Assembly: GCA_910579135.1 (NCBI GenBank)
Contig: CAJTTM010000007.1
Coordinates: 1-64,000, forward strand
DNA: 64,000 bases
Reading direction: 5' to 3'
From: an uncultured Erysipelotrichales bacterium
GTDB taxonomy: Bacteria; Bacillota_I; Bacilli_A; Erysipelotrichales; Coprobacillaceae
Translations under genes and position numbers: made by a program
Shown here: positions 34,135 through 42,704 of the stretch, piece after piece
Numbering within the stretch: position 1 is the stretch's first letter
Layout of the letters: every line of letters begins with the position of its first letter
The notes under the pieces: generated by a model
What the model saw: the letters and a program-made list of their open reading frames with translations, nothing else
Databases searched by the model: none
What the model was told of the DNA's origin: nothing

Positions 34135-34197
34135 TTTTCCTCCAATCTTATACTATTTTAATAATTACTTTAATACTTAAAACAAATTTAATTCAGA

Positions 34198-35493
34198 TTA
34201 ATAAGTTACCGTTGAACTATAAATGTTATGGAAATTTACTGAATAATCATCCCTTTTTTTATATTTAAGTGTAAATTTCCCTTTCGAATATAATAACTTA
34301 GTATATTCATCTATTTTATAAGTTGATGGAATTTCTTTTATTCCTCTCATATTTATTGTTTTTGTAACAGGAGAAACTTGACAATGTTCTCTTAATGATG
34401 AATAATCATCAAACACATAAAAGTCTACAGTTCCTTCCAAGTTAAACGTACCTTCTTTATTCAAATGTAGCTTTAAATCAATATACTCTCCATGTGAATC
34501 ATCTACACTCCAACCTTCCCAGCTTCCATCATAATTCCAAACATTTCTGGTCTCATAATATATCTTACTCGCATATTTTCTACCCGTAGCTTTTATCATT
34601 GTTTCAGCCTTTTTTAACTGTTTTTTTCTTACAGCTGCTTTTATTCCATTATATTGTGCTTTATCTGAAACTTGATTGTAAACTTTCAAAGCTCCCTTCA
34701 AATCATCTTGAGCTATAAGATTTTCTCCTTTTACAATACCTGCATTATCAATATACTTTTTAGCATCTTTATAATTCCCTACTTTTTTTAATTGAGTTAG
34801 TGCATCATCATATTTTTTGTTATTGAAACATTCTACTCCATATGCATAGTATATTTGCTTTTTTGTTTCTGCTAAATTGTTATACTTTACATTTTTAACT
34901 TTTTGTATTTCTTTAGCAGCACTTTCATAATTTTTATTTTCTAAATAATTCAATGAAACATTATAATATGCATCATCTAACAAAGCATCTATTCCTTCTT
35001 TATTTGAATTTAATGACACTTTTTCTAACTCTTCTATAGCTTTGTCATACTTTTTTTCTTTCAAATATTTTTTTCCTAACTCAAATCGGCAATCATCCAT
35101 TTTTTTCCAAACAACATCATCTGGTTTTAATATTTCTTGTAATGTTTTTAATGCATTATCAAATTCTTTGTTTTTATATAAAATTTCTACTTTTGATATT
35201 TTAACTTTATATTGTATTTCTCTATATTCTCCAAAATCTTTTTCTAAAAAAGATTTTAATAAATCTAATTTAGAATCATATTCTGCAACTTTTTCAATTT
35301 TTTTCTCACTATAATTTTCATTTATTTGATCAATACAATATTGTGGATAGATATATTTATAACCCATATATGCACCTATACTAATTACCACTATACACAC
35401 AAGTGCTATGCACATTTTTTTATTTACTCTTTTTTTTATAATGTTTAATATTTTCCTTATTTGATCTTTTACTTTTTCCATATATACCACCAT
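34198..35493 (-). CDS. TPR membrane protein
   Basis: 431 residues: a membrane helix near residues 28-48 (CIALVCIVVISIGAYMGYKYIY), then at least six TPR-like helical repeats (residues 70-320; KKYDKAIEELEKV, KNYESAAKEIQKV, KKYDDALTQLKKV, DLKGALKVYNQV) and a C-terminal beta-rich domain. The start follows AAAGGAT. Co-directional with the zinc-ribbon genes; the repeats suggest a scaffold on the outer face of the membrane. Confidence 0.75.
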   Translation of the reverse strand: MVVYMEKVKDQIRKILNIIKKRVNKKMCIALVCIVVISIGAYMGYKYIYPQYCIDQINENYSEKKIEKVAEYDSKLDLLKSFLEKDFGEYREIQYKVKISKVEILYKNKEFDNALKTLQEILKPDDVVWKKMDDCRFELGKKYLKEKKYDKAIEELEKVSLNSNKEGIDALLDDAYYNVSLNYLENKNYESAAKEIQKVKNVKYNNLAETKKQIYYAYGVECFNNKKYDDALTQLKKVGNYKDAKKYIDNAGIVKGENLIAQDDLKGALKVYNQVSDKAQYNGIKAAVRKKQLKKAETMIKATGRKYASKIYYETRNVWNYDGSWEGWSVDDSHGEYIDLKLHLNKEGTFNLEGTVDFYVFDDYSSLREHCQVSPVTKTINMRGIKEIPSTYKIDEYTKLLYSKGKFTLKYKKRDDYSVNFHNIYSSTVTY

Positions 35494-35562
35494 TTAATTA
35501 TCCTTTTTCCCTTTCTTATATTTTAATAGTTTATAAATTTTAAATAGCATATTCATAAATTT

Positions 35563-37131
35563 CTATTCTATTTTATACAATTTACCCTCATGAATTTCTG
35601 AAGTTGCATTAGAGCTTATAGAAATACTCATATCTTTAAAATTTAAAGTAAATATATAGTTAACTGTCATATTCCCTATCATATCTCCTCTATAATAGAA
35701 TCTCATTGTATTATCTCTAATAAAATCTACATAACATTGATTATTAGATTCTACAAATATTTTGTTTGTATACCCTCCACATTTAACATCTAATTCATTC
35801 GCTGAATTAAGAAATAATTTATATTTTAAATCCTTTATTTCTTTAGGAAATGTTGACTCATATTTTATTTCATAAACACCTAATATCTTATCTTGTAGCT
35901 TTTTATTTGCTTTCTCTATCATTTCTTTAGAATTTTTATAATCACCTAGTTCTTTAAACTTTGCAATTGCTTCAGCATATTCACCTTCTTCTAATAAAGA
36001 AATAGTTTCATTATATTTCATACTAGTTATAAGTTTATCAATAACAAGATAACCTAGTATAACTAAACACAATGAACATACAGCTATAATTATATACTTT
36101 TTACGTTTTTTATTAGATTGTTTCATTAACTCATCACATTTTTGGATTTCTTCTTTACATCTCTCTATTTCTTCAACAGAATCTTTCCAATCAATAATCT
36201 GTTCATATAATGTAATAGCTTTTTTATATTTATCTTTCTTTACTTGATTATCTTTATCTTTACTATCTACTAGTTTCTCTGCCATAAGATATATTATCTC
36301 TTTTTCACAGTCTTCTATCTCCTGATTAACATTATTCCAATCTCCAATTTCATTTAATATATGAATTGTTTGTTCTAATCCTTCTATTGTGTCTTTTTGG
36401 TTTTCATAGGCTTTATCATGAATCTTAATATAACATTCTTCTATAATGTTTTTTGAATCTTTATAATCTTCAATTGATTTTAATGTATCTATAACATTCT
36501 TATAATTTCTTACATTTTGACATTGATCATATTGCCTCAATGTTTTTAAATATAGTATATCTGTTTCTACTTGATTTAAATCATCATCTGAAATTTGATT
36601 CCATTGAGAAACTCTAATGTCACAATTATATATAGATAAATCATCAAAAATAATCTCAGAAACCTTTAAATCAAAAGCTCTTGTTTGTTTATTTTTTATT
36701 GAAATAGATTTATTATATCCAAAAGTATTATACTTTTCTTCATTTAAATCTAAATAATTATATTCTATTTCTTCTAATTCTCTCATTGCAGTATCAAGAC
36801 AATATATTATCATTTTGATAGCTCTTATATTTTTATTAGATAAATTCATGAATTCAATATTTAAATTAATAATATTACTTCTTGCATATAAATCTGCTTT
36901 CTTTATTAATAATGATGATTCCTCTAAAATCAAATGATGAGTTAAACTAAAAGTTGGTTCATTAGAAAACTTAATTGCACTACCACTATTAACTTGATTA
37001 TTACTCGTCACTATCTTTCCATTTTCTATAATCACTTTATTTTCTAAAGATGTACCACAATTTGTACATACATTATCATTTACTCCTACTTGTAAGCCAC
37101 ATTTTGGGCATGCATATATTCTTTTTGCCAT
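35563..37131 (-). CDS. Zinc-ribbon/TPR membrane protein
   Basis: 522 residues. Zinc ribbon at residues 6-26 (CPKCGLQVGVNDNVCTNCG), a large helical TPR-rich cytosolic part, a membrane span near residue 340 (KKYIIIAVCSLCLVILGYLVI), a short external repeat (EEGEYAEAIAKFKELGDYKNSKEM), and a C-terminal beta domain. The start follows AGGTAAAG. It lies 12 bases from the small zinc-ribbon gene upstream, so both are in one operon. Confidence 0.75.
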   Translation of the reverse strand: MAKRIYACPKCGLQVGVNDNVCTNCGTSLENKVIIENGKIVTSNNQVNSGSAIKFSNEPTFSLTHHLILEESSLLIKKADLYARSNIINLNIEFMNLSNKNIRAIKMIIYCLDTAMRELEEIEYNYLDLNEEKYNTFGYNKSISIKNKQTRAFDLKVSEIIFDDLSIYNCDIRVSQWNQISDDDLNQVETDILYLKTLRQYDQCQNVRNYKNVIDTLKSIEDYKDSKNIIEECYIKIHDKAYENQKDTIEGLEQTIHILNEIGDWNNVNQEIEDCEKEIIYLMAEKLVDSKDKDNQVKKDKYKKAITLYEQIIDWKDSVEEIERCKEEIQKCDELMKQSNKKRKKYIIIAVCSLCLVILGYLVIDKLITSMKYNETISLLEEGEYAEAIAKFKELGDYKNSKEMIEKANKKLQDKILGVYEIKYESTFPKEIKDLKYKLFLNSANELDVKCGGYTNKIFVESNNQCYVDFIRDNTMRFYYRGDMIGNMTVNYIFTLNFKDMSISISSNATSEIHEGKLYKIE

Positions 37132-37143
37132 AACTTTACCTCA

Positions 37144-37446
37144 TTAATAACCAACGGTTGTAGATGCCGTACATCCTACTAATAAAAACCAAAGAATGAT
37201 ATCCGTTAAGAATCCATATAAGGCTAATTTTCCACAATCATTAGCTTTTTCTGGATAATTATTATTCCAAACGCAAAAAAGAACTAAACCGATTAAAGGA
37301 AAGAAAAAAGATAATACTTTTAACCCAACAGATGCTTCTTCATCACTTTGATTAACATTACGTTTATTTCCTCTAACAGGAACCCCGCATTTCACACATA
37401 TAACTGCATTGTCATCTATTTCAGCTCCACAATTTCTACAATACAT
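37144..37446 (-). CDS. Small zinc-ribbon membrane protein, 100 aa
   Basis: Zinc ribbon CRNCGAEIDDNAVICVKCG at residues 3-21, nearly the same as in the last gene of this operon, then two hydrophobic helices (LSFFFPLIGLVLFCVW and LALYGFLTDIILWFLLVG) with WNNNYPEKANDCGKLA between. This is the TM2/DUF4190-like layout seen in many zinc-ribbon membrane proteins. The ATG at 37446 is preferred to 37470 by comparison with its sibling. First gene behind the G10 promoter. Confidence 0.75.
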   Translation of the reverse strand: MYCRNCGAEIDDNAVICVKCGVPVRGNKRNVNQSDEEASVGLKVLSFFFPLIGLVLFCVWNNNYPEKANDCGKLALYGFLTDIILWFLLVGCTASTTVGY

Positions 37447-37491
37447 AATAAATTTTTCCCTCTCTTCCATAATTTAATATATTCTCCGTCC

Positions 37492-37522
37492 ATTATACCC
37501 CCCCCCCGTATAATTTTGTCAA
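37492..37522 (-). promoter_or_regulatory. Promoter with ten-G tract in the spacer
   Basis: Minus strand: perfect TTGACA (37517-37522), a 19-base spacer made of nine mixed bases plus ten G (37498-37507 as C on the plus strand), perfect TATAAT (37492-37497). In such an AT-rich genome a ten-G run here is very unlikely by chance. Slipped-strand loss of two G would bring the spacer to the optimal 17, so transcription of the zinc-ribbon operon could switch between cells. Confidence 0.85.
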
Positions 37523-37602
37523 CGACCAAAAATGACATATATCGGGGTTAAGATAAGCATAATTTATAAACTTAGACATATAGTAAATAGAGGTGAAATA
37601 AA

Positions 37603-39390
37603 ATGTGTGGAATTGTTTGTATGTGTAATTGGAATCACGATATAAGTGATAAAGAGAATGAATTAAATGAAATGATTGATTTATTAAGATATAGAGGTCC
37701 TGATGATAGCCATACTTATGTAAGTCATCATGTTTTGATGGCTCATAGACGTTTATCTATTATTGATTTAAAGAATGGACAACAACCTATGCATTATAAA
37801 CAATATTCTATTGTTTATAATGGTGAGATTTATAATATGATAGAGATAAAAAAGAAGTTAGTTGCATTAGGTTATCATTTTAAAACAATGAGTGATACTG
37901 AAGTGATATTAGCAGCTTATGATGCATATAAAGAAAAGTGTATAGAGATGTTTGAAGGGATATTTGCTTTTGTGATTAGCGATGGCAAACATTTATTTAT
38001 TGCTAGAGATCAAATGGGAGTTAAACCATTATATTACGCTTTTAAAAATCAAACTTTAATTATTGCTAGTGAAATAAAATCTATTCTTTATTATTTAAAA
38101 GAAGCTGTTGTTGATAATGATGGAATAAGAGAATTATTAGGACTAGGTCCTAGTTGTACACCTGGAAGAACAGTTTATAGAGATGTTTTTTCTTTGAGAG
38201 CAGCTCATTATATGATATATGATGGGGATATTCATATTCATAGATATTGGATGCCTAAAGTCAAAGAACATACTGATAGTTTAGAAGAAACAATTAATAA
38301 AGTAAGAGAGTTAGTTATAGAAAGTATTCAAAATCAATTAATCAGTGATGTTCCTATTTCTTCTATGTTATCTGGAGGATTAGATTCAAGTATTATTACT
38401 GCTATATCTTCTCAATTTATAACTCATTTATCTACTTATAGTATTTCTTATGAAGGACAAAAAGATTATTTCAAAGCTTATGATTATCAAACTAGCATGG
38501 ATGATGAATATATTGATGATATGGTTTTAAAATATCAAAGTGAACACAAAAATGTAACCCTTTCACAAGAAGACTTAATTCAAGGCTTAGAAACAAGCTT
38601 GATTGCTAGAGATATGCCAGGAATGGCAGATATAGATTCTAGTTTCTATCTTTTCTCAAAAGAAATATCCAAAAATCATAAAGTTTGTTTATCTGGAGAA
38701 TGTGCTGATGAGATATTTGGAGGATATCCTTGGTTTTATAAAGAAGAATTATATAATCAACCCCACTTTCCATGGATGAGAGATTTAGATTTAAAAATGA
38801 AATTATTTCATAAAGATATTCAATCATTAAATATCAAAGATTATATTATCAAACAATATCATCAATCATTAAATGAAATAGATAGTAATGACTTTAAACA
38901 AAAAATGATGTATATCAATATGGAATGGTTTATGCAAACACTCCTTACTCGTTGTGACTCTCAAACAATGCGTTCTTCTATTGAAGTAAGAGTCCCATTT
39001 GCTTCAACAAAAATCTTTGAATATCTATATAATATGCCTTATTCATATATGTTCTATAATAATGAAGAAAAAGGAATACTAAGAAAAGCCTTTGAAAAAG
39101 ATTTACCAGAAAGTATTACTCATAGAAAGAAAAACCCTTATCCTAAAACACATCATCCTCTCTATACAAAATTAATTGTAGAAAAATTAAAAGAAAGCTT
39201 AAAAGATTCATCTAATATTCTTTATCAATTATTTGATAAAGAAGCCTTAATGAAATTAATAGAAACAAAAGGAGAAAGCTTTAAAGCACCTTGGTTTGGT
39301 CAACTTATGATGGGACCTCAACTTTTAGCATACCTCTATCAAATAGCATTATGGGGAAAAATATATAAAATAAAAATCGATAGAACATAA
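37603..39390 (+). CDS. asnB: Asparagine synthase (glutamine-hydrolysing)
   Basis: Makes asparagine from aspartate, glutamine and ATP. Cys2 of MCGIV is the glutaminase nucleophile; RGPDD and NGEIYN follow in the N-terminal domain. The synthetase P-loop LSGGLDSS is near residue 260. At 595 residues it has full length. The start follows AGAGGTG. An asparaginase gene lies 3.3 kb away, so the region touches both making and breaking of asparagine. Confidence 0.96.
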   Translation: MCGIVCMCNWNHDISDKENELNEMIDLLRYRGPDDSHTYVSHHVLMAHRRLSIIDLKNGQQPMHYKQYSIVYNGEIYNMIEIKKKLVALGYHFKTMSDTEVILAAYDAYKEKCIEMFEGIFAFVISDGKHLFIARDQMGVKPLYYAFKNQTLIIASEIKSILYYLKEAVVDNDGIRELLGLGPSCTPGRTVYRDVFSLRAAHYMIYDGDIHIHRYWMPKVKEHTDSLEETINKVRELVIESIQNQLISDVPISSMLSGGLDSSIITAISSQFITHLSTYSISYEGQKDYFKAYDYQTSMDDEYIDDMVLKYQSEHKNVTLSQEDLIQGLETSLIARDMPGMADIDSSFYLFSKEISKNHKVCLSGECADEIFGGYPWFYKEELYNQPHFPWMRDLDLKMKLFHKDIQSLNIKDYIIKQYHQSLNEIDSNDFKQKMMYINMEWFMQTLLTRCDSQTMRSSIEVRVPFASTKIFEYLYNMPYSYMFYNNEEKGILRKAFEKDLPESITHRKKNPYPKTHHPLYTKLIVEKLKESLKDSSNILYQLFDKEALMKLIETKGESFKAPWFGQLMMGPQLLAYLYQIALWGKIYKIKIDRT

Positions 39391-39403
39391 CTATCGATTT
39401 TTT
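39374..39403. terminator. Terminator asnB / sensor kinase
   Basis: AAATCGATAG/CTATCGATTT hairpin with A and T runs on both sides. It overlaps the ends of both convergent genes. Confidence 0.88.
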
Positions 39404-40641
39404 AAAAACAATTTCACTTTAAAAGAATTTCCATTATCTTTAAATAAAACATCACCATCATATTTCTTTACAATACCTTTAATAATGGAAATACCAATTC
39501 CATGATTCATTGTATCTTTTTTTGTTGTCCTTAAATCAGAATGATCTTCTAAAGCATCTTTACTATTACTCACTTCTAAATACAAACAACTATATTTCAT
39601 ATAAATCCTTACAATAATATATCTATCCCCCTCTATATTAAGACAAGCTTCAATAGCGTTATCTAAAACATTAAATAATAAAGTCACTATATCTAAATCT
39701 AATATTTTTATATCTTCATTAAGTATAACATCTATTCTAGATTTAATATGATTTTCTTCCATCACTTTTATTTTATTACAAAGAACTAAATCAATAATAC
39801 GATGTTCACAATAATGAACAGCATTCATTGTTTTTATTTTTTCTTTTCTTGTATCAATATATTGATGAGCTTGATCATAAAGATGATTTTTTATAAAATA
39901 TTTTATATTTTTAATATCATCATCTGTTGCTTTTTGATATTCTTTTAAATCATTTTCATATCTTTTTAATTCTTTTTGTTGAACTAAAGCATATCTATCT
40001 ACAAAATCCATGTTAATCTTTTTAAATATTGATACCATCATTGTATTTGTATAACAAAGAACTAAAATACCTATTAAGACCATAAAAACAATAATATAAA
40101 AAGGATAATCAATACATAATAAAAAGATAATAAAAATAAAGATAAATTGACACATGGATAATGTCATATACTTATAAAATAAATAATAACGTTTATATGG
40201 CCAAGCATAAACATATAAGTAAAAAGAAAGAACGAGTAACCAAAATCCATACAAAACAAAAGCATAAACACTAAATTCTAAACTAAAATATTCATGTAAT
40301 TCTGGAACAATGGAATAATGATATGATAAAGCGACTTCACTTAGAAAATAACTTAATATTTGAATAAAACAATAAGATAAACATACATAAGATAATTTTT
40401 TGAGATGATCTAAATAAAAGATCTTACATACACATAATTCTATAAAGAAACAGATAAGAGTCGCAATTATTTTATTTGATATAAAATAAATATTTAAATC
40501 ATTAAGAATCCAAAATAATATAAATTGTTGAATAAATATTTTCATTCCTTTTTCTTTTGGGGTTAATAAAGTATAACAAATAATAGAAAATAACATTGAA
40601 GGAATAAATAGATAAATTAAAAATAAATATTTAAATGTCAT
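39391..40641 (-). CDS. GHKL ATPase-bearing sensor protein (AgrC-like)
   Basis: 416 residues: six or seven membrane spans up to residue 210, a coiled linker, then a GHKL ATP-binding domain with N box LLFNVLDNAIEAC near residue 310 and G box HGIGISIIKGIVKKYDG near residue 385. The place of the phosphoacceptor reads DDDIKNIKYFIKNHL, lacking the RHD that normally holds the His. It overlaps by 11 bases a partner that has the His box but no ATPase, so the pair probably works as one split kinase. Confidence 0.83.
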   Translation of the reverse strand: MTFKYLFLIYLFIPSMLFSIICYTLLTPKEKGMKIFIQQFILFWILNDLNIYFISNKIIATLICFFIELCVCKIFYLDHLKKLSYVCLSYCFIQILSYFLSEVALSYHYSIVPELHEYFSLEFSVYAFVLYGFWLLVLSFYLYVYAWPYKRYYLFYKYMTLSMCQFIFIFIIFLLCIDYPFYIIVFMVLIGILVLCYTNTMMVSIFKKINMDFVDRYALVQQKELKRYENDLKEYQKATDDDIKNIKYFIKNHLYDQAHQYIDTRKEKIKTMNAVHYCEHRIIDLVLCNKIKVMEENHIKSRIDVILNEDIKILDLDIVTLLFNVLDNAIEACLNIEGDRYIIVRIYMKYSCLYLEVSNSKDALEDHSDLRTTKKDTMNHGIGISIIKGIVKKYDGDVLFKDNGNSFKVKLFLKNR

Positions 40642-41446
40642 CTTTATCCTCCTTATAAATCATTTCTATTTGTTCAATATAGTTGTCTATTTCTTTTTCA
40701 CTATATTCATCAATCATATCTTCTAATACCATTAAATGATTCATTAAATCATGCCTTATCTTTCTTAATTCTAATTGCTTTTGAGTAAAAATTTCACTTT
40801 CTGCTAATTTAACATGAGATATCCTCTCTGCTCTTAATTTCATAAATCCATCATAAATCACATAATCACACCAAAGCATCAATAATGTTAATATGATAAA
40901 TATATAACCTATAATTCTTTCACACTTCTCTATTCCAAAATAAAATAATATAATCATTAAACATCCTTGTCCTAAAGGAATAAAATAAAACTGTTTAAAT
41001 TGATTTAACTGTTTAGAAAAAAACTTTACAACAATAAAACAATAAGAAAACATTTGTATCCCTGAAAGACATATCTTAAAAAGTAACATAGGTGTACTAA
41101 GAGATAAAATAGGCCACGCATCAGAATAAACCATAAATAAAATAATTGTTCCTATCATCTCTTCTAACATATAAATTAAACTTAATATTCCTAAACTCAT
41201 TAATCTCTGTTTTAAAGTTCCTTTAAAACAAATATGAGAAATAATAAATAAAGATAAAGCTATATAAATGATCCATATCATATAGTTTGTAAAAAAAGGA
41301 AAAGAAATGATAAAGAAAATTAAAAAACAAAGATAAAAAATAATAGGTGTTAACTTTTCATGCCTCATTGTATGAATAGAACAGAAGTAATAATCAATAC
41401 CAAAAGCGATAACTAATACTTCTATAATTTTCAAATATTCTTCCAT
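40631..41446 (-). CDS. Sensor protein with His box but no ATPase
   Basis: 271 residues: about seven membrane spans, then a two-helix dimerisation segment with the phosphoacceptor in LRKIRHDLMNHLMVLEDM near residue 230, ending 45 residues later without a GHKL domain. The gene overlaps its ATPase-bearing partner, so the two are made together. Divergent from a LytTR response regulator. By analogy with AgrC it should sense an extracellular signal; no signal-peptide gene was found. Confidence 0.83.
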   Translation of the reverse strand: MEEYLKIIEVLVIAFGIDYYFCSIHTMRHEKLTPIIFYLCFLIFFIISFPFFTNYMIWIIYIALSLFIISHICFKGTLKQRLMSLGILSLIYMLEEMIGTIILFMVYSDAWPILSLSTPMLLFKICLSGIQMFSYCFIVVKFFSKQLNQFKQFYFIPLGQGCLMIILFYFGIEKCERIIGYIFIILTLLMLWCDYVIYDGFMKLRAERISHVKLAESEIFTQKQLELRKIRHDLMNHLMVLEDMIDEYSEKEIDNYIEQIEMIYKEDKDDI

Positions 41447-41485
41447 TATGTACCTCCTTTTTTGCCTGTTTTTATGCGATTGCTA

Positions 41486-41545
41486 CATTTTGACCACTTT
41501 ATTTTCATTTTTGGTAAGCATTTTTCGACATTTTTCATGTATAAT
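41486..41545 (+). promoter_or_regulatory. Candidate LytTR sites and promoter
   Basis: CATTTT(T) direct repeats start at 41486, 41506, 41519 and 41529; the last two are a ten-base tandem (CATTTTTCGA/CATTTTTCAT). TATAAT (41540-41545) follows without a -35, typical of an activated promoter. LytTR regulators bind direct repeats spaced about a helical turn apart. Confidence 0.5.
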
Positions 41546-41568
41546 AAGTAAATAAGGATGTGATATAT

Positions 41569-42273
41569 ATGCTTAGAGTTTGTTTATGTGAAGATAATAT
41601 TGCTCATTCTCAAATGATAGCCTCTATTTTATTTCAAGAATTAGATAAAAGAAATGTGAGTTATTCTCTTCATGAATATCATAAGCTTAATAAACTAGAT
41701 AAACTATTAGATAGAGATAAATTTCGTTTTGATTTAATATTAATGGATATTGATTTTGATGGGAAAACAAGTATCCCTCTTGCAAAGAAAATCAATAAAC
41801 TTTATCCTCAATGTTATATTATTTATATTTCTAATTATTTAGATTATGTAAAAGATATTTTTGATACTTCTTTTGTCTACTATATTTTAAAAGACGAACT
41901 TGAAGAAAGGTTCCCTCATGCGATTGAAAAAACAATTCATCAACTTCAAATTCAGCCAAAATTAAAGATTCAAAAGAAAGGTAAGATCTTTTTATTAAAT
42001 CAAGGTGATATTCTTTATTTTGAAAGAGATATAAGAGTAACCCATATTATTTTAAAAGATGATACTCTTACAGTTACTGAGAAATTAGAAAGTATTATCA
42101 ATCGTTTAAATCTTGATCATTTTATACGATGTCATCGTAGTTATATTGTAAATACATCTTACATACAGGAGTATAGCCCTGATAGTATTACTATGAAAAA
42201 TGGCTATAGTATTCCTGTAAGTAGACGTTATCGAAATGATTTGAAAGATTTTATTCTAAATGATGATTTATAA
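41569..42273 (+). CDS. LytTR-family response regulator
   Basis: 234 residues. Receiver domain with acidic Glu8-Asp9, phosphoacceptor Asp60 in DLILMDIDF, and Lys near residue 110 in YILKDEL. The C-terminal LytTR DNA-binding domain begins near residue 130 (KGKIFLLNQGDILYFERD) and ends FIRCHRSYIVNTSYIQEY. The start follows AAGGATGTG. It diverges from the split sensor kinase and is its evident partner. Targets are probably its own promoter and genes elsewhere. Confidence 0.93.
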   Translation: MLRVCLCEDNIAHSQMIASILFQELDKRNVSYSLHEYHKLNKLDKLLDRDKFRFDLILMDIDFDGKTSIPLAKKINKLYPQCYIIYISNYLDYVKDIFDTSFVYYILKDELEERFPHAIEKTIHQLQIQPKLKIQKKGKIFLLNQGDILYFERDIRVTHIILKDDTLTVTEKLESIINRLNLDHFIRCHRSYIVNTSYIQEYSPDSITMKNGYSIPVSRRYRNDLKDFILNDDL

Positions 42274-42669
42274 GGAATGAATATCATTCCTTATTTTTAT
42301 AATCATTTCTTTTTGTTTTAAATCAATTCTTTCTATCGGTAAAGGAATTTGATAACAACATCTCTTTTCTTCTACTTTTAATGTTGGTATTTGTATAAAT
42401 TGTTTAAAGACTTGCATAAATGGTAATTCAATAAAACTATATTTTACAGTTCCTTCAATATCATCAAATATCAATTCATTATTTTGATAATCAAAAAGAA
42501 AATTCACTTGAATTCTAAAAGATTGATTTTGATAATTCATTAAAGCATCAATAAATATTCTATTTTGAATAGATAATTGACTCTTTATGATCTTAAACCC
42601 ATATTCATTACAAAAGGGTTTAACAAAGAAAATAAAACAATCATAAAACTCTTTTTCACCAATAACCAT
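42268..42669 (-). CDS. Hypothetical protein, 133 aa
   Basis: Not recognised. Soluble, no membrane span; KIIKSQLSIQNRIFIDALMNYQNQSFRIQVNF suggests a beta-sandwich. Start follows TTGAGGTGATTGG. Its last codons overlap the response-regulator stop, and the hairpin AAGGAATGA/TCATTCCTT (42272-42292) sits in that overlap, serving as the terminator of both. Confidence 0.5.
   Translation of the reverse strand: MVIGEKEFYDCFIFFVKPFCNEYGFKIIKSQLSIQNRIFIDALMNYQNQSFRIQVNFLFDYQNNELIFDDIEGTVKYSFIELPFMQVFKQFIQIPTLKVEEKRCCYQIPLPIERIDLKQKEMIIKIRNDIHSL
42272..42298. terminator. Terminator between regulator and hypothetical gene
   Basis: AAGGAATGA/TCATTCCTT with a T run on the plus side; it lies across both stops. 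Confidence 0.7.
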
Positions 42670-42704
42670 CCAATCACCTCAAGAATTATATGATAATCAA
42701 AGAA

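Noticed and set aside
37498..37514. C10 tract as part of the asnB promoter on the plus strand
   Set aside because: A TATAAT follows the tract on the plus strand, but no -35-like sequence exists at a suitable distance, whereas the minus strand has both boxes perfect.
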